A stretch of DNA of 64,000 nt from Diphasiastrum complanatum (GCA_029204225.1 CM055110.1:20780122-20844121), one strand, 5' to 3'. Counted from the first letter of the stretch, positions 9,345 through 20,507 are shown. The notes: generated from the sequence alone by a model not told the origin. Translations and numbers: made by a program.

Positions 9345-10191
9345 TGTGAAAATCTGCAAAATTGGACCAAGAATGGATCCTAAAATGATCCACAAGAGTG
9401 ATTGGATGTTAGATACAATTGATCTATCAATCTACACAAGATTCAGATCAATCTAGATCAAATTTAGATGAGAAAATCTAACAAGAACAATCATAAATGA
9501 AAGGGAATTGTACTTGCTGGTTTCACACGTGTGAAAACCTGTCATAGTACGGACTCCAGCCTGAAATCAAAGTACAATATCATAGAAACTCAAAACATCC
9601 AAAATAAATGAAGACAAATGGAGAGATTGACAAGAAATTGCCTCCAAAACCAAGATTGGTGTTGCTTAATGATTATGGCCAAATGTGGCTCTATATATAC
9701 AAAAAGTGGGAGATCGTGTTACTGATCATCCCTCTCATCTCACATGTGTGAGGGTGCTTTGTCATGTGATGATTCATCATGCAAAATTGACACTTGGACA
9801 AAATCTTCTATTTTGAGCACTTTTGGTCCATTTTTCTTCTATGTAGAGAACTAGGAAAAACTCTTCTAGAAGGACAAATTCGACTTCCTCAGCTTATTCC
9901 ACACGTGTGAGCAGACCTCCACACATGGGATTTGACACCTAATCTCATGATGTGGCTTCATGCAATCTCTAGAGTGATGCCATGTGGCATATGACTAAAA
10001 AACATGATTTTGGCCTTTTTAGCCAAAAGAACTTGATTTAAACTATATGTACAAGCTATATGATTGTATTACATGAAAAGTACATATATTTCACACGTGG
10101 GAACAGGCTCCACACATGTGTAATCATAATAGGTACAAGTCATTATGATATTTACAATTTTTGATCAAGTTTGCTTTTACCAATTTTCACA
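9345..10191 (-). repeat. 5' LTR of N
   Basis: 847 bp, TGTG at the left edge and CACA at the right edge. It should drive minus-strand transcription: TATATATA at 9692-9699 reads as a TATA box. About 155 bp downstream of it in transcript direction lies the perfect 16-bp palindrome TTTCACACGTGTGAAA at 9521-9536. A second CACACGTGTG is at 9900-9909. Confidence 0.88.
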
Positions 10192-10712
10192 TTCATCAAC
10201 AATCTCTCCCTTGATGCTATTATGCTCAAAAACATTTGATAGAATTCTGCAATTCCGCACAATGCATTGCCCACCATCTCCAGATTGTGTGTGTGCTTGC
10301 CAATGGAATGCAATTTGTCTCTCATTGTCTTGATTTTGGTCAAATACACATGAATGTGCTCTTCTTGTTCTATTTGGGCATTATTCAACTTCAACTTTAA
10401 AAACATAATCCTGGCTGGATTTGACGTCTTGAATTTCTCTCTCAGTATATCCCAGGCCTGCCTTGCCATAACTGCATTGCTAATGCGTGTAATGATATGG
10501 TCCTTCACAAATAAGTTGATGAAGGTTAGCACTCTTCTAGAGATAATATCGAATACTCTAAAGTCAGTCTCATTGGGCGGTCTCTATTCATCTCCTATGA
10601 TGATATCCTGCATTTTCTTCTCCAAGAAGATATTTTTCATCTTGAATTTCCATACAACATAGTTGAAAATGTCATCGAATTTGATACTTTAGCTCAAAAT
10701 GGATTCTCCCAT
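10152..10712 (-). pseudogene. copia B Gag, N-terminal block
   Basis: The open frame at 10152-10532 reads ARQAWDILREKFKTSNPARIM and KTMRDKLHSIGKHTHN, closely matching Gag of A. The last 40 bp of that frame, below 10192, already lie in the LTR of element N, so the C-terminus SKLDQKL is not Gag. An in-frame stop follows MGESILS, and other frame breaks precede 10532. Confidence 0.8.
10192..10196. repeat. target-site duplication of N, right copy (TTCAT)
   Basis: TTCAT follows the LTR end TTTTCACA and matches 5290-5294. Confidence 0.85.
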
Positions 10713-11070
10713 GCCATCTCGAAACTGCAACCAAGGTATTATGAGCACAATGGTGAGACCTGAACTCAATAATTTTGACCTATCGAATTTCATAGCAGGT
10801 CCCCCTGCTTGGATGGATAATTCACCAACCAAAATTCTAATTTTTTTAAAATGCTATTCACTACATAGTCCTGACTACTTGTTTCCTAAAAGAGACAAAA
10901 CACTTTGGAGATCCACTAAACACTTTCTCCAATTCAATCACTTTGTTTTTCCCATCCATACTTGCCCCTTTGTTTGGAGTTTGTAGCCCTTCATTTGGCC
11001 CAAAAAGGACTTACAATAAAATAGGGCTTTTTAAAGTTTTGAATTGTTTTTTCACAATGAAGATACTTCA
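10713..11070 (-). repeat. 5' leader of copia B
   Basis: Non-coding, matches 3357-3790 upstream of element A Gag. No LTR edge found. Confidence 0.55.
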
Positions 11071-12832
11071 CTCTTCATGGATTTCAGGGCCTTGGTGGTC
11101 CCTTTCAAACTAATTTTTTTAAAAATAAGTCTGGTATGGATTAATGCGATCCTTCCACTAGCATCATCGATCTTCAAGGTCCTAGATCCTGTGATCTTGA
11201 TCAATTGTGGTCACCGAAAATGAGCCCTTAGGTCATTGGACCCATAGAGGCACTAAGTGACCAGTCATCTGGACACACACTCTTTGTCTGAATCTAATCG
11301 ATGTAGAAACATCTATTGTGTTTGATGATCAATTTACAATGCTTGATAGCTTGGTTATATGATCTTGAAGATTGGAATAATCGATTTGTATTCATCTCTA
11401 GTGACTATTATACATGTGTGCATATATATACAAAGCATGAAAGATGTTTGAGCTTATGCTGTCCAAAGTGGATCTTGGCGGCGATCATGGGTGTCGTTGT
11501 GTAGGTAGGTAGTAGTCGTGGCTGTCACTATTCGAAGAGGTGGTGACCATAGCTACTATCATTGTCAAAGTCGTTGCATAGTCTCAAGAATAACTAGTAT
11601 AGGTGAATATAATTATTTTGAATGGTACCACATCAACAACCGGACTTGGCGATTTGTCATTTCGAGTCGGGGTCAACTGACAAGAATTCGAATGTTTGAT
11701 TCGATGATTGTTCGAATCAATCATTCAATAATCTGTCGATAGTTTGACTAGATAGTCGATTGTTGTGTGGATACCTGTCTTTGAATCTCATGTATTTTTG
11801 CAAACGACAATGTGTGTAAATATGTAGCAACATGAATGAATTGAGATTAACAATGGGATTTAGGGAGAGAAGGAGAATAAATCCAACACTAAACTGTTCT
11901 TCTAGGCTTGTATATTGTCAAGTAGATTCTTTTACATCGATCTCATGTACATTCGCACAATTCTATTATATTCTGTGTTCGTCAATGATTGTTTAATGTG
12001 TGAGTGATTATTGTGGTTTCTACTTTTGAGAGTAAGTTATATACTCCTTATTCTTCTTGTGTCTTATCAATGAGTTGAGGTGTATAATCACGACTATCCT
12101 TGACACCTTTGAAATTCTGTAACAATGGTTGTTTAAGACACCTATTGACTCATCAAATAATCGATTGGTTTTGTTGTGATAGATGATTCTAGGCACAATG
12201 CTCTATTATTAGTCTTCCACAATGCTAATTAACACGATAGTTTGAGAGTGTCGTTTGACACCTCAAACTATTGATCACAACATATTGCACACCAACAATT
12301 TCTACTTAGAGCTCTATTTCATGCATGTCAGTCCTGCCTGTCTATGTCTCCACTCACAATTGGTTCTTTCATTGGCATATGATGGTTTCCGCCTACTTTG
12401 ATGTTGGTGCATGCTTTTCAATGGTTTCTTAAGAAGAGCAAAATGCAACAGGGATGTTGATGGCAAAGCAACCGCTTAGCTGAATGCTATCGAAATTGCT
12501 AATGCATCTCTTGAGGAGGCTAGATAATAAGACTACAACACATGCACAATAGGAAGAGACTCAATACAAAATAGGTTGAACTACACAAATAGCAAAATCT
12601 CAACATAAGATACAAAACTCGAGTAGCAATATTACACCTGATGACAACAAAAGCACTGCCCTACGTCACGTTAAATAAAGTGCCATCTTGCTACCAGCTG
12701 TTGCTGTTAGTCCATGAGATATATTTGAGGATAATAATGTGGGAGACACACTTTTGGATGGATGAATTTGAGCCTCAACTTGTTTTGATCTTCTTCTTTG
12801 TCTATCACCATTTCCACTAGCATCGTCAATGC
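11071..12832. other. no gene seen; possible decayed LTR end near 12296
   Basis: AT-rich sequence without convincing coding potential. The words GCACACCAACA at 12286-12296, then ATTTCTACTTAGAGCTC, resemble an LTR end plus a decayed Met primer site in plus orientation. No partner LTR or Gag follows. Confidence 0.3.
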
Positions 12833-13112
12833 AACTTTGTTACGATTCACAAAACTATTGGATCCATTAATTGCCTTGATGAGCTGCTCAAGATTTTCCT
12901 TGAAAGTTCAATCTCATTTGTGAAAAGGTTAGATAAAGAATTAGCATATACTCAATTTAGCTTGAGAAAATAAATTGATAAACTTTGTTGCGATTCACAA
13001 AACTATTGGATCCATCAATTGCCTTGATGATCTGCTCAAGATTTTCCTTGAAAATTTAATGTCGTTTGTGAAAAGGTTAGATAAAGAATTAGCATATACT
13101 CAATTTAGCTCT
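12833..13112. repeat. two-copy direct repeat, period 148 bp
   Basis: About 131 bp starting AACTTTGTTACGATTCAC at 12833 recur at 12981 with a few substitutions, separated by 17 bp. The copies end at about 12963 and 13112 in CTCAATTTAGCT. Non-coding. Confidence 0.85.
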
Positions 13113-13281
13113 TGGAGGAATATTGATGATTGTATCTAAGCAACACCTATTGCACATAAATTTTGAGTGCATATTAAACATTTACTTCCAAGCAAACTCA
13201 TTATTGTTTGTCTGTGCTCCCTCACAATGTATAAATATGTACGAGAAATGCGGTTTTTCTTAAGAGACAAGTTTTCCAATG

Positions 13282-13932
13282 TCACATTCCATTAACATTC
13301 ACAAAGGCTGAATCTAAGTTGATATACACAACATCGGTCATCACATCTTTAAGTTGATCATAAAGGTCAACTGGTTTGAGTCCACGGTGGATGGTTTTAG
13401 GCAATCCAACTAAAAATAGTTTTATGGCCATGCGTTCAGTGATATTTTCATCAACACATTCTACTTTGAGACGTTTAAAACGCTCAATGTAGTTTCGAAC
13501 AGACTCTTCGCGATGCATCTTGATATGAGTAATTTGAATGAATGGGCCCTGAGTTAGTTTGGATGGTTTGAAACGCTTGATGAGAGCGTCCTTGAGGGTG
13601 GTCCAAGAAGCAAGATCAGGAGTTTTGAGATTCAAGTACCACTCCTTGGCGGTGCCATAGAGTACCATGGAAAATAGGCGAAGCTTTTCAGTTTCAGAGG
13701 TATCTCCATAAAAACGACATGCATTATCAAAGTCTTGGAGAAATCGGACTGGGTCAGATTCGCCATCGTACTTTGGTGCATCGATACGTGGAATTCTTCG
13801 TTCCATTCGTGGAGAAGTCGGGTTAGAAGATTCAGCACAGTCACGAGACATGATGCAGAATACAGAGTAGCAAGGCAGAACTGTACTTGACAAAAAGGGC
13901 AGTTTGCTTGCAAAATGGATAGTGTAGGACAA
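13282..13932 (-). pseudogene. gypsy C Gag (retrotransposon gag domain)
   Basis: This 216-codon open frame contains the retrotransposon gag domain of Ty3/gypsy elements. From about residue 45 it reads RIPRIDAPKYDGESDPVRFL, then FSMVLYGTAKEWYLNL, SWTTLKDALIKRF and NYIERFKRL. The protein forms the particle shell. The frame stops at 13282 and no protease, RT or integrase follows to the left, so the element is truncated. The domain is related to, but clearly different from, the Gag of gypsy D. Confidence 0.88.
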
Positions 13933-14690
13933 AAATTGGTCTTTCTGATTGTTATAGAATTCGCGGACAGGCTGAGAAATTGTGGAGAGGCAAATAAATC
14001 TAATTGTAATACTCGCGAATTCTGAACAAGTATTCTGAATGTCAGAATAGTGATTTTTTTAGATTTTCTGAAAAAATTTGGTGATTCAAAATTCGCGGAT
14101 AGTACAATGAATTCGTGCTCTTGGAGGGCGAATTCTTAGGCTTAATGGTAAATTCTAACAGAGAGGTTTGACTGGTAGATAGGGAATATAGAGAAAGATG
14201 TGATGTTTTGTCAGTAAACGGGTAAAATCTATGAGATAGAATTCGCGAAGTTGCTGAAGGACTGATCTTAATGAGATCTAGCCTTAATGAAGTCGGCAAA
14301 TTCTAAGACAAAGATTTTGATGAGAAATAAGGGATTTTGACAGTATAACAGGCTGTTTTCTCAAAATTTGACTGTGGTCAAAATTCATGGAGGTGATAAA
14401 ATGAAAGATCAGGGTCTGTTAGGGCTGCAGACAAACTAGCGAATTCTAATATACCTGTTTGGTTGTGAAAAGGTCACGTGGGTCACTTCTTTTGAAGAAA
14501 ATGCCCAAGTTGACTCTTTTGTTGCTTTCCCCCGGTTTGAGAAGTTGCTCCGCAGCTCGTGTAGGACCTGGAGAGACGACGCGTGCTGTTTATTGGTAGA
14601 TAGAGATAATCACACAAGCAAACATACAACACGGAAGCAAGAAATAAAAGAAAGAAAGGAGAAGAAGCTAGGTAGAAAAATACTTAAAAG
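13933..14690 (-). other. 5' leader of gypsy C
   Basis: Non-coding leader between primer site and Gag. The word GAATTCGCG, or part of it, recurs many times (13960, 14017, 14090, 14240). Confidence 0.5.
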
Positions 14691-14705
14691 CGACAACGAC
14701 GCCAA
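14691..14705 (-). other. primer binding site of gypsy C (Athila/Tat-like)
   Basis: The minus strand reads TTGGCGTCGTTGTCG just inside TGTTGGAAG. It differs by transitions from the TGGCGCCGTTGCCGG type known from plant Athila/Tat elements. Confidence 0.55.
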
Positions 14706-16024
14706 TGTTGGAAGTATTTCTCGCGAGTGCGATGGCTAGATCTACTTACAGGTGTATTATAGGAATGTAGTGATTCGTCTACTTTTTAAGTTTCTACAAA
14801 AGCTTCAACAGAAATATGAAAGAATGAGAGCACTAAGGCTTACACAACTAGTGCCCGAAACGGAAATAAACTAATTAGTAACAACAATGAAAATCCTTGC
14901 TAAGGCTTACTCAACTAGCAAGGTGACTAGACTAATCCTAGATTAATACCCGAAGGGTAATAAAATGAGATTGCGGCTAATACTAAACAAATAAGCAATA
15001 ATGAACATGCCACAATAAAACCGATGAAAAGGAGGCAAGAGGAGGCCCGAGCACCTTCCCTCAAGCTATGCACCTTTCCAAGGGGAACACCAATGAAATA
15101 GAATGATACTTCTCCCAAATAGAGAGCAAAATAGTTTAATCTCAAAAGTGTTATTTACAATGCAAATACCTCTCCTTTTATGGCAAGGAGGGTCTTCCAT
15201 AAGTGTCTACTAACTTATGGGACTAATCTGTTTCTAGCCTTTCTAGAACTTCTAACTTAGGATTTAGAACTTCAATTTGCTTAACTTAGGACAACTTAAG
15301 ATAAAATATTTCTAATCTTAAGTTTCCTAAGTCTAAGTTCTAAATCTAAGTTTAAGCTATTTTATTATTCTTTAAGCTTCTACTCATGGACTTACAAAAC
15401 ACATGCCATGGCTTGAAGTTTATTGACGAATACTCATACGTGGTCTTTCATGCCACGAAGTTTTATTATTTTTTTATTTTCTCTGTGTTAGCACAGTTGC
15501 TAACAAAAAGCATTCATATTGCCATATTCAATTTGTTTTGTACTTCATTTTTGAGGGCAAAAATGCTTTAAGCACGGGTAGTGTCATGTGCTAGGCTTAG
15601 CACATTAGCTAATGATACTCTTGATTGTAAGCTTGAGAAGGGGATTATAAATCATTTGTATTCCTCTTAGACCCCTCCAAGTTAATAACTAGGCCATTAT
15701 GAGATAACAGTGGTAGGTGAGAGATAACAGTGGTAGGTGAACTTTTAGAGATAGTTAACTTGTGGAGATCTTCTTTAAGTAAACCCACTCTGCCATAGAT
15801 CATCATGTTCTAGGCTCATTTATAGTGATGTGAGTTTCTACTCCTTCATCGTGAATATGAGCTATGGGAAACATCCTAGCTATGGTCTCATGTGCCACTA
15901 TCCCACATTATGTCTTTCTTGATGATATTCTCATGTCCTTTTGGCATTCAATGTTGATCCATTGTGGTTTACAATGTTGTTACAATGTTTGGTCTTTTCT
16001 CTAGTATCATGTTGGATGGCTTGT
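14706..16024 (-). repeat. 5' LTR of gypsy C, right edge unresolved
   Basis: The LTR starts TGTTGGAAGTATTTC. A minus-strand TATA-like box (CATAAAAGG) lies at about 15171-15182, as expected for the LTR promoter. A 20-bp unit (GAGATAACAGTGGTAGGTGA) is tandemly duplicated at about 15700-15740. No CA end or partner LTR could be identified, so part of this stretch may belong to the 3' end of gypsy D. Confidence 0.45.
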
Positions 16025-16318
16025 CTATATCCAAGCTAGGTTCATCACATTCAATGGAAAAGTGATCGGTGTGTCCAAAGTTTGATCAAGTAAGAAAATT
16101 TCGCTCAATTCGGATTGATTATCTTGTTGGCACATATAGCCTGCTATACAATCCACTGTTGCAAGAGCTTGATTCCAATTGACAGTGTCAGTTTGAGAGT
16201 CATAATGAACTTCCAGAGCCTTTACTTGTTGATCACAGGCATGATCCATTGTTGATGAATCATTATCCCCAGATCTCCGAAACGAAGATCCTTCTTTTGT
16301 AACCTGCGATCGTGCCAT
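16025..16318 (-). pseudogene. second copy of the gypsy D spacer module, after integrase
   Basis: This 97-codon frame aligns with 19485-19736. HYDSQTDTVNWNQALATVD parallels HYDSERDVVRWIDALATID, DNDSSTMDHACD parallels DDDGSSTTDHTID, and LDTPITFPLNVMNLA parallels MDTPITFGVNMINIA. It overlaps the integrase tail in another frame at its right end. It may come from recombination between two related elements or a template switch; function unknown. Confidence 0.6.
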
Positions 16319-17435
16319 GCTTTGCGACTTTCCTTTTCAGTTGCCAGTGCATGCACAACTAGTAAGCGTGTTTCACAGAGTTTATGCAGAGCTTCGTGGC
16401 GTAGTTGTAGAGATTTGGATTCATTAAGACATTGCGTTGTGACCCAATCCTTAATGAAGGGACTAAAAACTCTATTAGCATTACAACATCCTGACCATAT
16501 ACCAATTGGAAGGGTGTTTGATCAGTGCTTTCTTTATATGCTGTCCTGAACGCCCACAGAGCAGCATGTAACTTGTGTTCCCAATTTGATCTGCTAGCTT
16601 CAACTGTTTTTGTGAGCACGCTACACAGGACCTTATTGGATGATTCTGCTTGCCCATTACCATGAGGATAGTAAGGCGTACTGGCTCTATGGATCACGAA
16701 GAATTCCTCCGACAGAACCTTGATGGTCTCATTGATGAAATGACTTTCGTGATTGCTGACTATCTCCACCGGGCATCCAAAGCGCACAATGATATTTTCA
16801 TAGAGGAACTTGGCAGTTGTCCTAGCATCAGCTACTCTTACTGCCTTGGCTTCGACCCACTTGGTGAGATAGTCAGTGGCTACGATTATGTATCGAGCCT
16901 GGGTACTCCTTGTTGCAGGGTGAATTGGACCAATGTAATCCAATCCCCACTTTTTGAATGGTGCTTGGGCTAAGACCGGGTGTAGTAGGTTATAATTCAA
17001 TCTCGTTGGTCTCCTTGCCCTTTGGCACACATCGCACTTCCTCAGCTATTCTTCTGTATCCTTATGAATTGTTGGCCACCAACATCTTGATTGCAGGATC
17101 TTGTGAACTGTAATGTCGGATGCAAAATGTCCTCCACCCATGCCTTCATGTGAAAGCGAAATGATCTGGGTGGTCTCATGAGAAAGAATACACCGCCGAA
17201 GAATCCCATCTGGTCCTCTTCGGTATAATTGGCCGACAATCAGCTGATAAGGTCTAGCTTTCAAGATCAATTTTCGTTGATCCGCCTTTGGTAGTGATTT
17301 GTCTGGTTGGCCCCACATTAGATATTCAACTATGTCGACAGCCCACTCCGGTATTGTGTCTACGTAAAATAAGACAGCATTGGCCAGCTCATCATTGAGT
17401 TGAGTTGCAACCTTCTTCCCCTTGATTTGCGACAC
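16319..17435 (-). pseudogene. gypsy D integrase
   Basis: A single frame runs from 17435 to about 16359, broken only by a TAG at 17046-17048. The H2C2 finger is HEGMGGGHFASD, then CDVCQRARRP. The catalytic core has WGLDYIGP with Asp1, then EIVSNHESHF where the second catalytic Asp is Asn, then GNGQAES with the Glu. The C-terminal part (WAFRTAYKESTDQTPFQLVYG) is typical of plant gypsy. A frame change near 16360 leads to the WHDRRLQKKDLRFGDL tail. Stop plus Asp-to-Asn means no activity. Confidence 0.88.
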
Positions 17436-18078
17436 ATGCTCTGCCTGCCATGTAGTGTTGTTTTCCCTTGCGGACTACTATCCGAAAATCAAACTCCAAC
17501 AACAGAAGTAACCATCTAGTGATTCTCCCTGTGTTGCAAGTTTTATTAACGAGATAGAGCAAAGGTTGGTGGTCCGTATAAAAAGCGAAATGTGTGGCCA
17601 TTAGGTAGTGCCGAAACTTCGTAACCGCATAGATCATCGCCAGTGCTTCCCGCTATGTGGTTGAATAATTCATCTCTGTATCACTGAGCTTTCGGCTTCC
17701 AAATCGGATTGGAAAATCCTTTTTGTGTTCTCCTGGATGGATTAAGACTGCTCCAACTGCATACTTCGATGTGTCCGTATGCACATGAAACTCAATGGAC
17801 CAATTGGGTGGACGTAAGATTGGTGCTGAAACCAATGCATCTTTAAGCTTTTGGAAAGCCTTGAGGGCTTTCTCGTTCCAATGTGGATCCATTGTGAGTT
17901 TGTAAATTGGTTGAGCTAACTCCGCAAAATCCAGGATGAAGATCCTATAATAGTTAGCATGACCCATGAAAATATAGACTTTGTGGATCGTTCCTGGTGG
18001 TGGTAGATCAACAATGATCCTGATCTTTGATAGGTCTGTGGCGATCTTGTGTCTAGATACTATATGGCCGAGAATCAA
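17392..18078 (-). pseudogene. gypsy D RT thumb and RNase H
   Basis: The frame 18078-17653 has LGHIVSRHKIATDLSKI, then FMGHANYYRIFI, then FHVHTDTSKYAVGAVL with the first catalytic Asp. After NYSTT a TAG replaces the codon of the conserved catalytic Glu of the TEREAL motif. The same frame then continues REALAMIYAVTKFRHYL and TDHQPLLYLVNK. One point mutation has thus removed an active-site residue and terminated the protein. Confidence 0.85.
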
Positions 18079-18123
18079 GCCATGTGTAATCCAAAATTGA
18101 CATTTTTCTAGATTTAAGGAGAT

Positions 18124-18821
18124 CTAAAAATTGCGGCATTTTTGTAGTACCTTCTCTAAATTGGATAAGTGTTCTGAGTCTGGTCCATGCACGCACAGAT
18201 CGTCCAAAAAAATTTCTAGAAATGTTTGCAAATACTCTTTGAATGTCGCATGTATAACATGCTGGAAAGTGCTTGGGACATTACAAAGTCCGAATGGCAT
18301 CACCTTATAGGCATAGTCTTGGGGTGCTATCTTCACTTGGTTGTAACCGCTGAAGCCGTCTAAAAAATTGTAGGCTTTGGCGCCAGCTACTCTGTCAAGG
18401 ACACTTTCTGTAAAGGGTAAAGAAAAGTGATCCTTTTTGGTGACTGCATTTAGCGCCTTCAGATTCACACAGATTCGTATTTTGCCATTCTTCTTGGGTA
18501 CTATAATTATCGGTGATACCCATTTTATGCGTTCAATTTCATAAATAAAATCTACATCTAACAACTTCTGCAATTTCTATTTGATCAATTCAGTGTAGTT
18601 CGGGTTGTAGCGGTAGTAACGACTCACCTTGGGGCTCCATCCACCAAGGGTATGGTGTGTTGGACTACTGCTGGTGGAATGCCCTTCATATCACTATAAC
18701 TCCAGGCAAAACAGTCCTTGTATTCCACCAACAACGACCTTAGTCTCTTGAATTGTGTGGGCATTAATTGCTCCCCCAGATGCACTATCTTTTCTTCTTC
18801 ACTTGGCTCGACAAGGTTCAT
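18124..18821 (-). pseudogene. gypsy D reverse transcriptase
   Basis: The 18624-18821 frame holds the run-in (FKRLRSLLVEYKDCFAWSYSDMKGI). A frameshift near 18624 leads into the RT core at 18573-18124: WVSPIIIVPKKNGKIRICV, then YNFLDGFSGYNQV with the first catalytic Asp, MPFGLCNVPSTFQ, and FLDDLCVHG, which is the FLDD form of the YMDD box. The core motifs are intact. A TAG at about 18121 separates it from the thumb. In the family the enzyme copies element RNA into DNA. Confidence 0.88.
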
Positions 18822-18968
18822 TGGCTGTGTTCACGCAAGTCCCTCAAAGACTTGTTCTGCTAGTGCTTGATTTTGATCAGGCTCTCGCTAGGCTTGCGAC
18901 ATCATAATTACCACGTCGTCTAAGGTATAATTCTTGAAGGTTTCAAGCATCTCGTGAACTGGTGCTCG

Positions 18969-19736
18969 TCAAGATTCATCCTTCAGCATATTGATCTTAG
19001 CCCGACTGGTCATCTTTTGGTTCTCCATCATTTGAGTAGAGGATGACGCTGTATCTGAGTCCATCTTGATTGACTTCAAGGAATCCAACACCTTCTTTTT
19101 GCCCTTTTTTGTCATATTGGTGGATTCATCCTTGTTGTCTTTCATCAAAACTGGTGTGACATTCGCCTTGTGGTTGTGGATATCAACATCCACTGTAGCT
19201 ATAGCCTCTTTGGGTAGATCACTCCATCTGATCACCTGGTTGTAGCGTATCTTCAACTGATTCTTCTTGTTCGTAGGTGCCCTTGGTGGATATATCCTTG
19301 AGACTTTCGCCATAGCAGACTTTTGTGACAGTTGAGCTGGCACTTTCTTGATTCCGTAATGATCTGGGTCCATGTGCCGTAGGACCTACTCATCAGTCAG
19401 TTCAATCTCCTTATTATAAGTTAGAGCATGTTGCCAAGGAACTAAATCATCATCCACCGGATTCTCAATAGGTTCCGCTGACAGTCATGCTATATTTATC
19501 ATATTCACCCCAAATGTGATTGGTGTGTCCATAGTGTAACACTTGGGTGAAGATGTGTTGGGTTCAGAATTTGATTCATATTGACATGTTCGGTAGTCAA
19601 TAGTTGCTAATGCATCTATCCATCTCACAACATCCCTCTCTGAATCATAGTGACCACCCTTGGTTGGCCTTGGGCGATCAATCGTGTGATCTGTCGTGGA
19701 TGATCCGTCATCATCTTTGGGTGCAATAGGTTTCAC
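18969..19736 (-). pseudogene. gypsy D protease-RT spacer
   Basis: Two frames (19485-19736 and 18969-19373) separated by a stop. The first reads GGHYDSERDVVRWIDALATID and ends MDTPITFGVNMINIA; a homologue of this block occurs again after the integrase at 16025-16318. The second is basic (KKVPAQLSQKSAMAKVSR). No catalytic motif is seen. Confidence 0.6.
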
Positions 19737-19817
19737 TGCCCATGTGGTTGGATCAACCCTTACAACCTGCTCTCTGTTCTCAAAAGTGAGTTTTCCCGTA
19801 CCCCAGTTGTGTACTAC

Positions 19818-20417
19818 TTACACAGTCCTCAACCATGGTCTTCCCAGTAAAACATGATATGCAGTTGGAGATTCAGGTATATCCATGACTACAAAAGTGA
19901 TGACAAACTGCATGCTTGCTATTTTTACAGGAATATCGGCAACCACACCCTTTGGTTTTACACAGGATTGATCTGCTAGCTTGATGGCAAATCTTGCTGG
20001 CTTCAACCCTTGTAGACCCCACTTTTCATATAAAGTAGTAGAGATCAAATTGACATCTGATCCTCCATCTACTATTGTGGCCTCGTCCTCGTATCTCTTG
20101 TGTTTGATTGATAGGGTGATGTTGTGTTCCTCACTTTCCCACGTTGCCCTGATATGGAGGATGTTATTGGTTTTTTCATAACCCGTACAATATATGGGCT
20201 CAGGCGCTACTGGTTCCTCGTCCGTTTTGGCCCATTCAGCAAAAAGACTTTTAGCTTGTGGCGCAATCTGCAGTAATTCCCCGAGAGGTAAACTAACATG
20301 GCTCGCCAGTAAGATTGTGAGCTTTTCAGTGTGTGGTTTCTCGGGCTCCACTATGTGAAAAGGTGATTCATGACGATGCAACTGATCCTTTTGATCAGTG
20401 TGCAATAGTGAGCCCAT
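19818..20417 (-). pseudogene. gypsy D aspartic protease
   Basis: This is a 199-codon frame. About residue 118 it reads EATIVDGGSDVNLIS, the DGGS form of the retropepsin active site seen in some plant gypsy lineages. It ends YHVLLGRPWLR, the conserved ILGRPWL strand of gypsy proteases. This domain itself is unbroken. The long N-terminal linker (HTEKLTILLASHVSLP) is unassigned. Confidence 0.85.
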
Positions 20418-20507
20418 TTGCGGTTCTCATTCACCGTTAGCTGGAGGTTCCGTAGGATTGTCCTTTTCTTGCTCTTTCTCCTCCGCTTGTGCTCTCTGTA
20501 CCCAGTG

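Larger units (their letters stand above)
5295..10191 (-). mobile_element. non-autonomous LTR retrotransposon N
   Basis: The element has a 4.9-kb structure with TG...CA ends: 3' LTR 5295-6354, internal region 6355-9344, 5' LTR 9345-10191. A Met-tRNA primer site lies next to the 5' LTR, a purine tract next to the 3' LTR, and TTCAT is duplicated at both flanks. The internal region is only 3.0 kb and has no recognisable reverse transcriptase, integrase core or RNase H, so it must have moved with enzymes from another element. Parts of its coding sequence are decayed relatives of the intact copia H: the CCHC region, the integrase-RT spacer and a protease fragment. N is therefore probably a deletion derivative of that lineage. 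Confidence 0.88.
4832..10712 (-). mobile_element. copia B of the A family, interrupted by element N
   Basis: Two minus-strand blocks, 10712-10192 and 5294-4832, together resemble the first third of copia A: Gag, then zinc knuckle, then the start of the pre-integrase region. They are separated by the N insertion, with TTCAT duplicated at both edges (5290-5294 and 10192-10196). The Gag start ATG at 10712 gives MGESILS followed by a stop. The protease active-site block is deleted: relative to A, about 160 bp are missing near 5050. The copy was dead or became so after insertion. Confidence 0.8.

Noticed and set aside
14545-14739. 64-codon lysine-rich plus frame near the primer site of gypsy C
   Set aside because: Antisense to the element leader and primer site, no motif.
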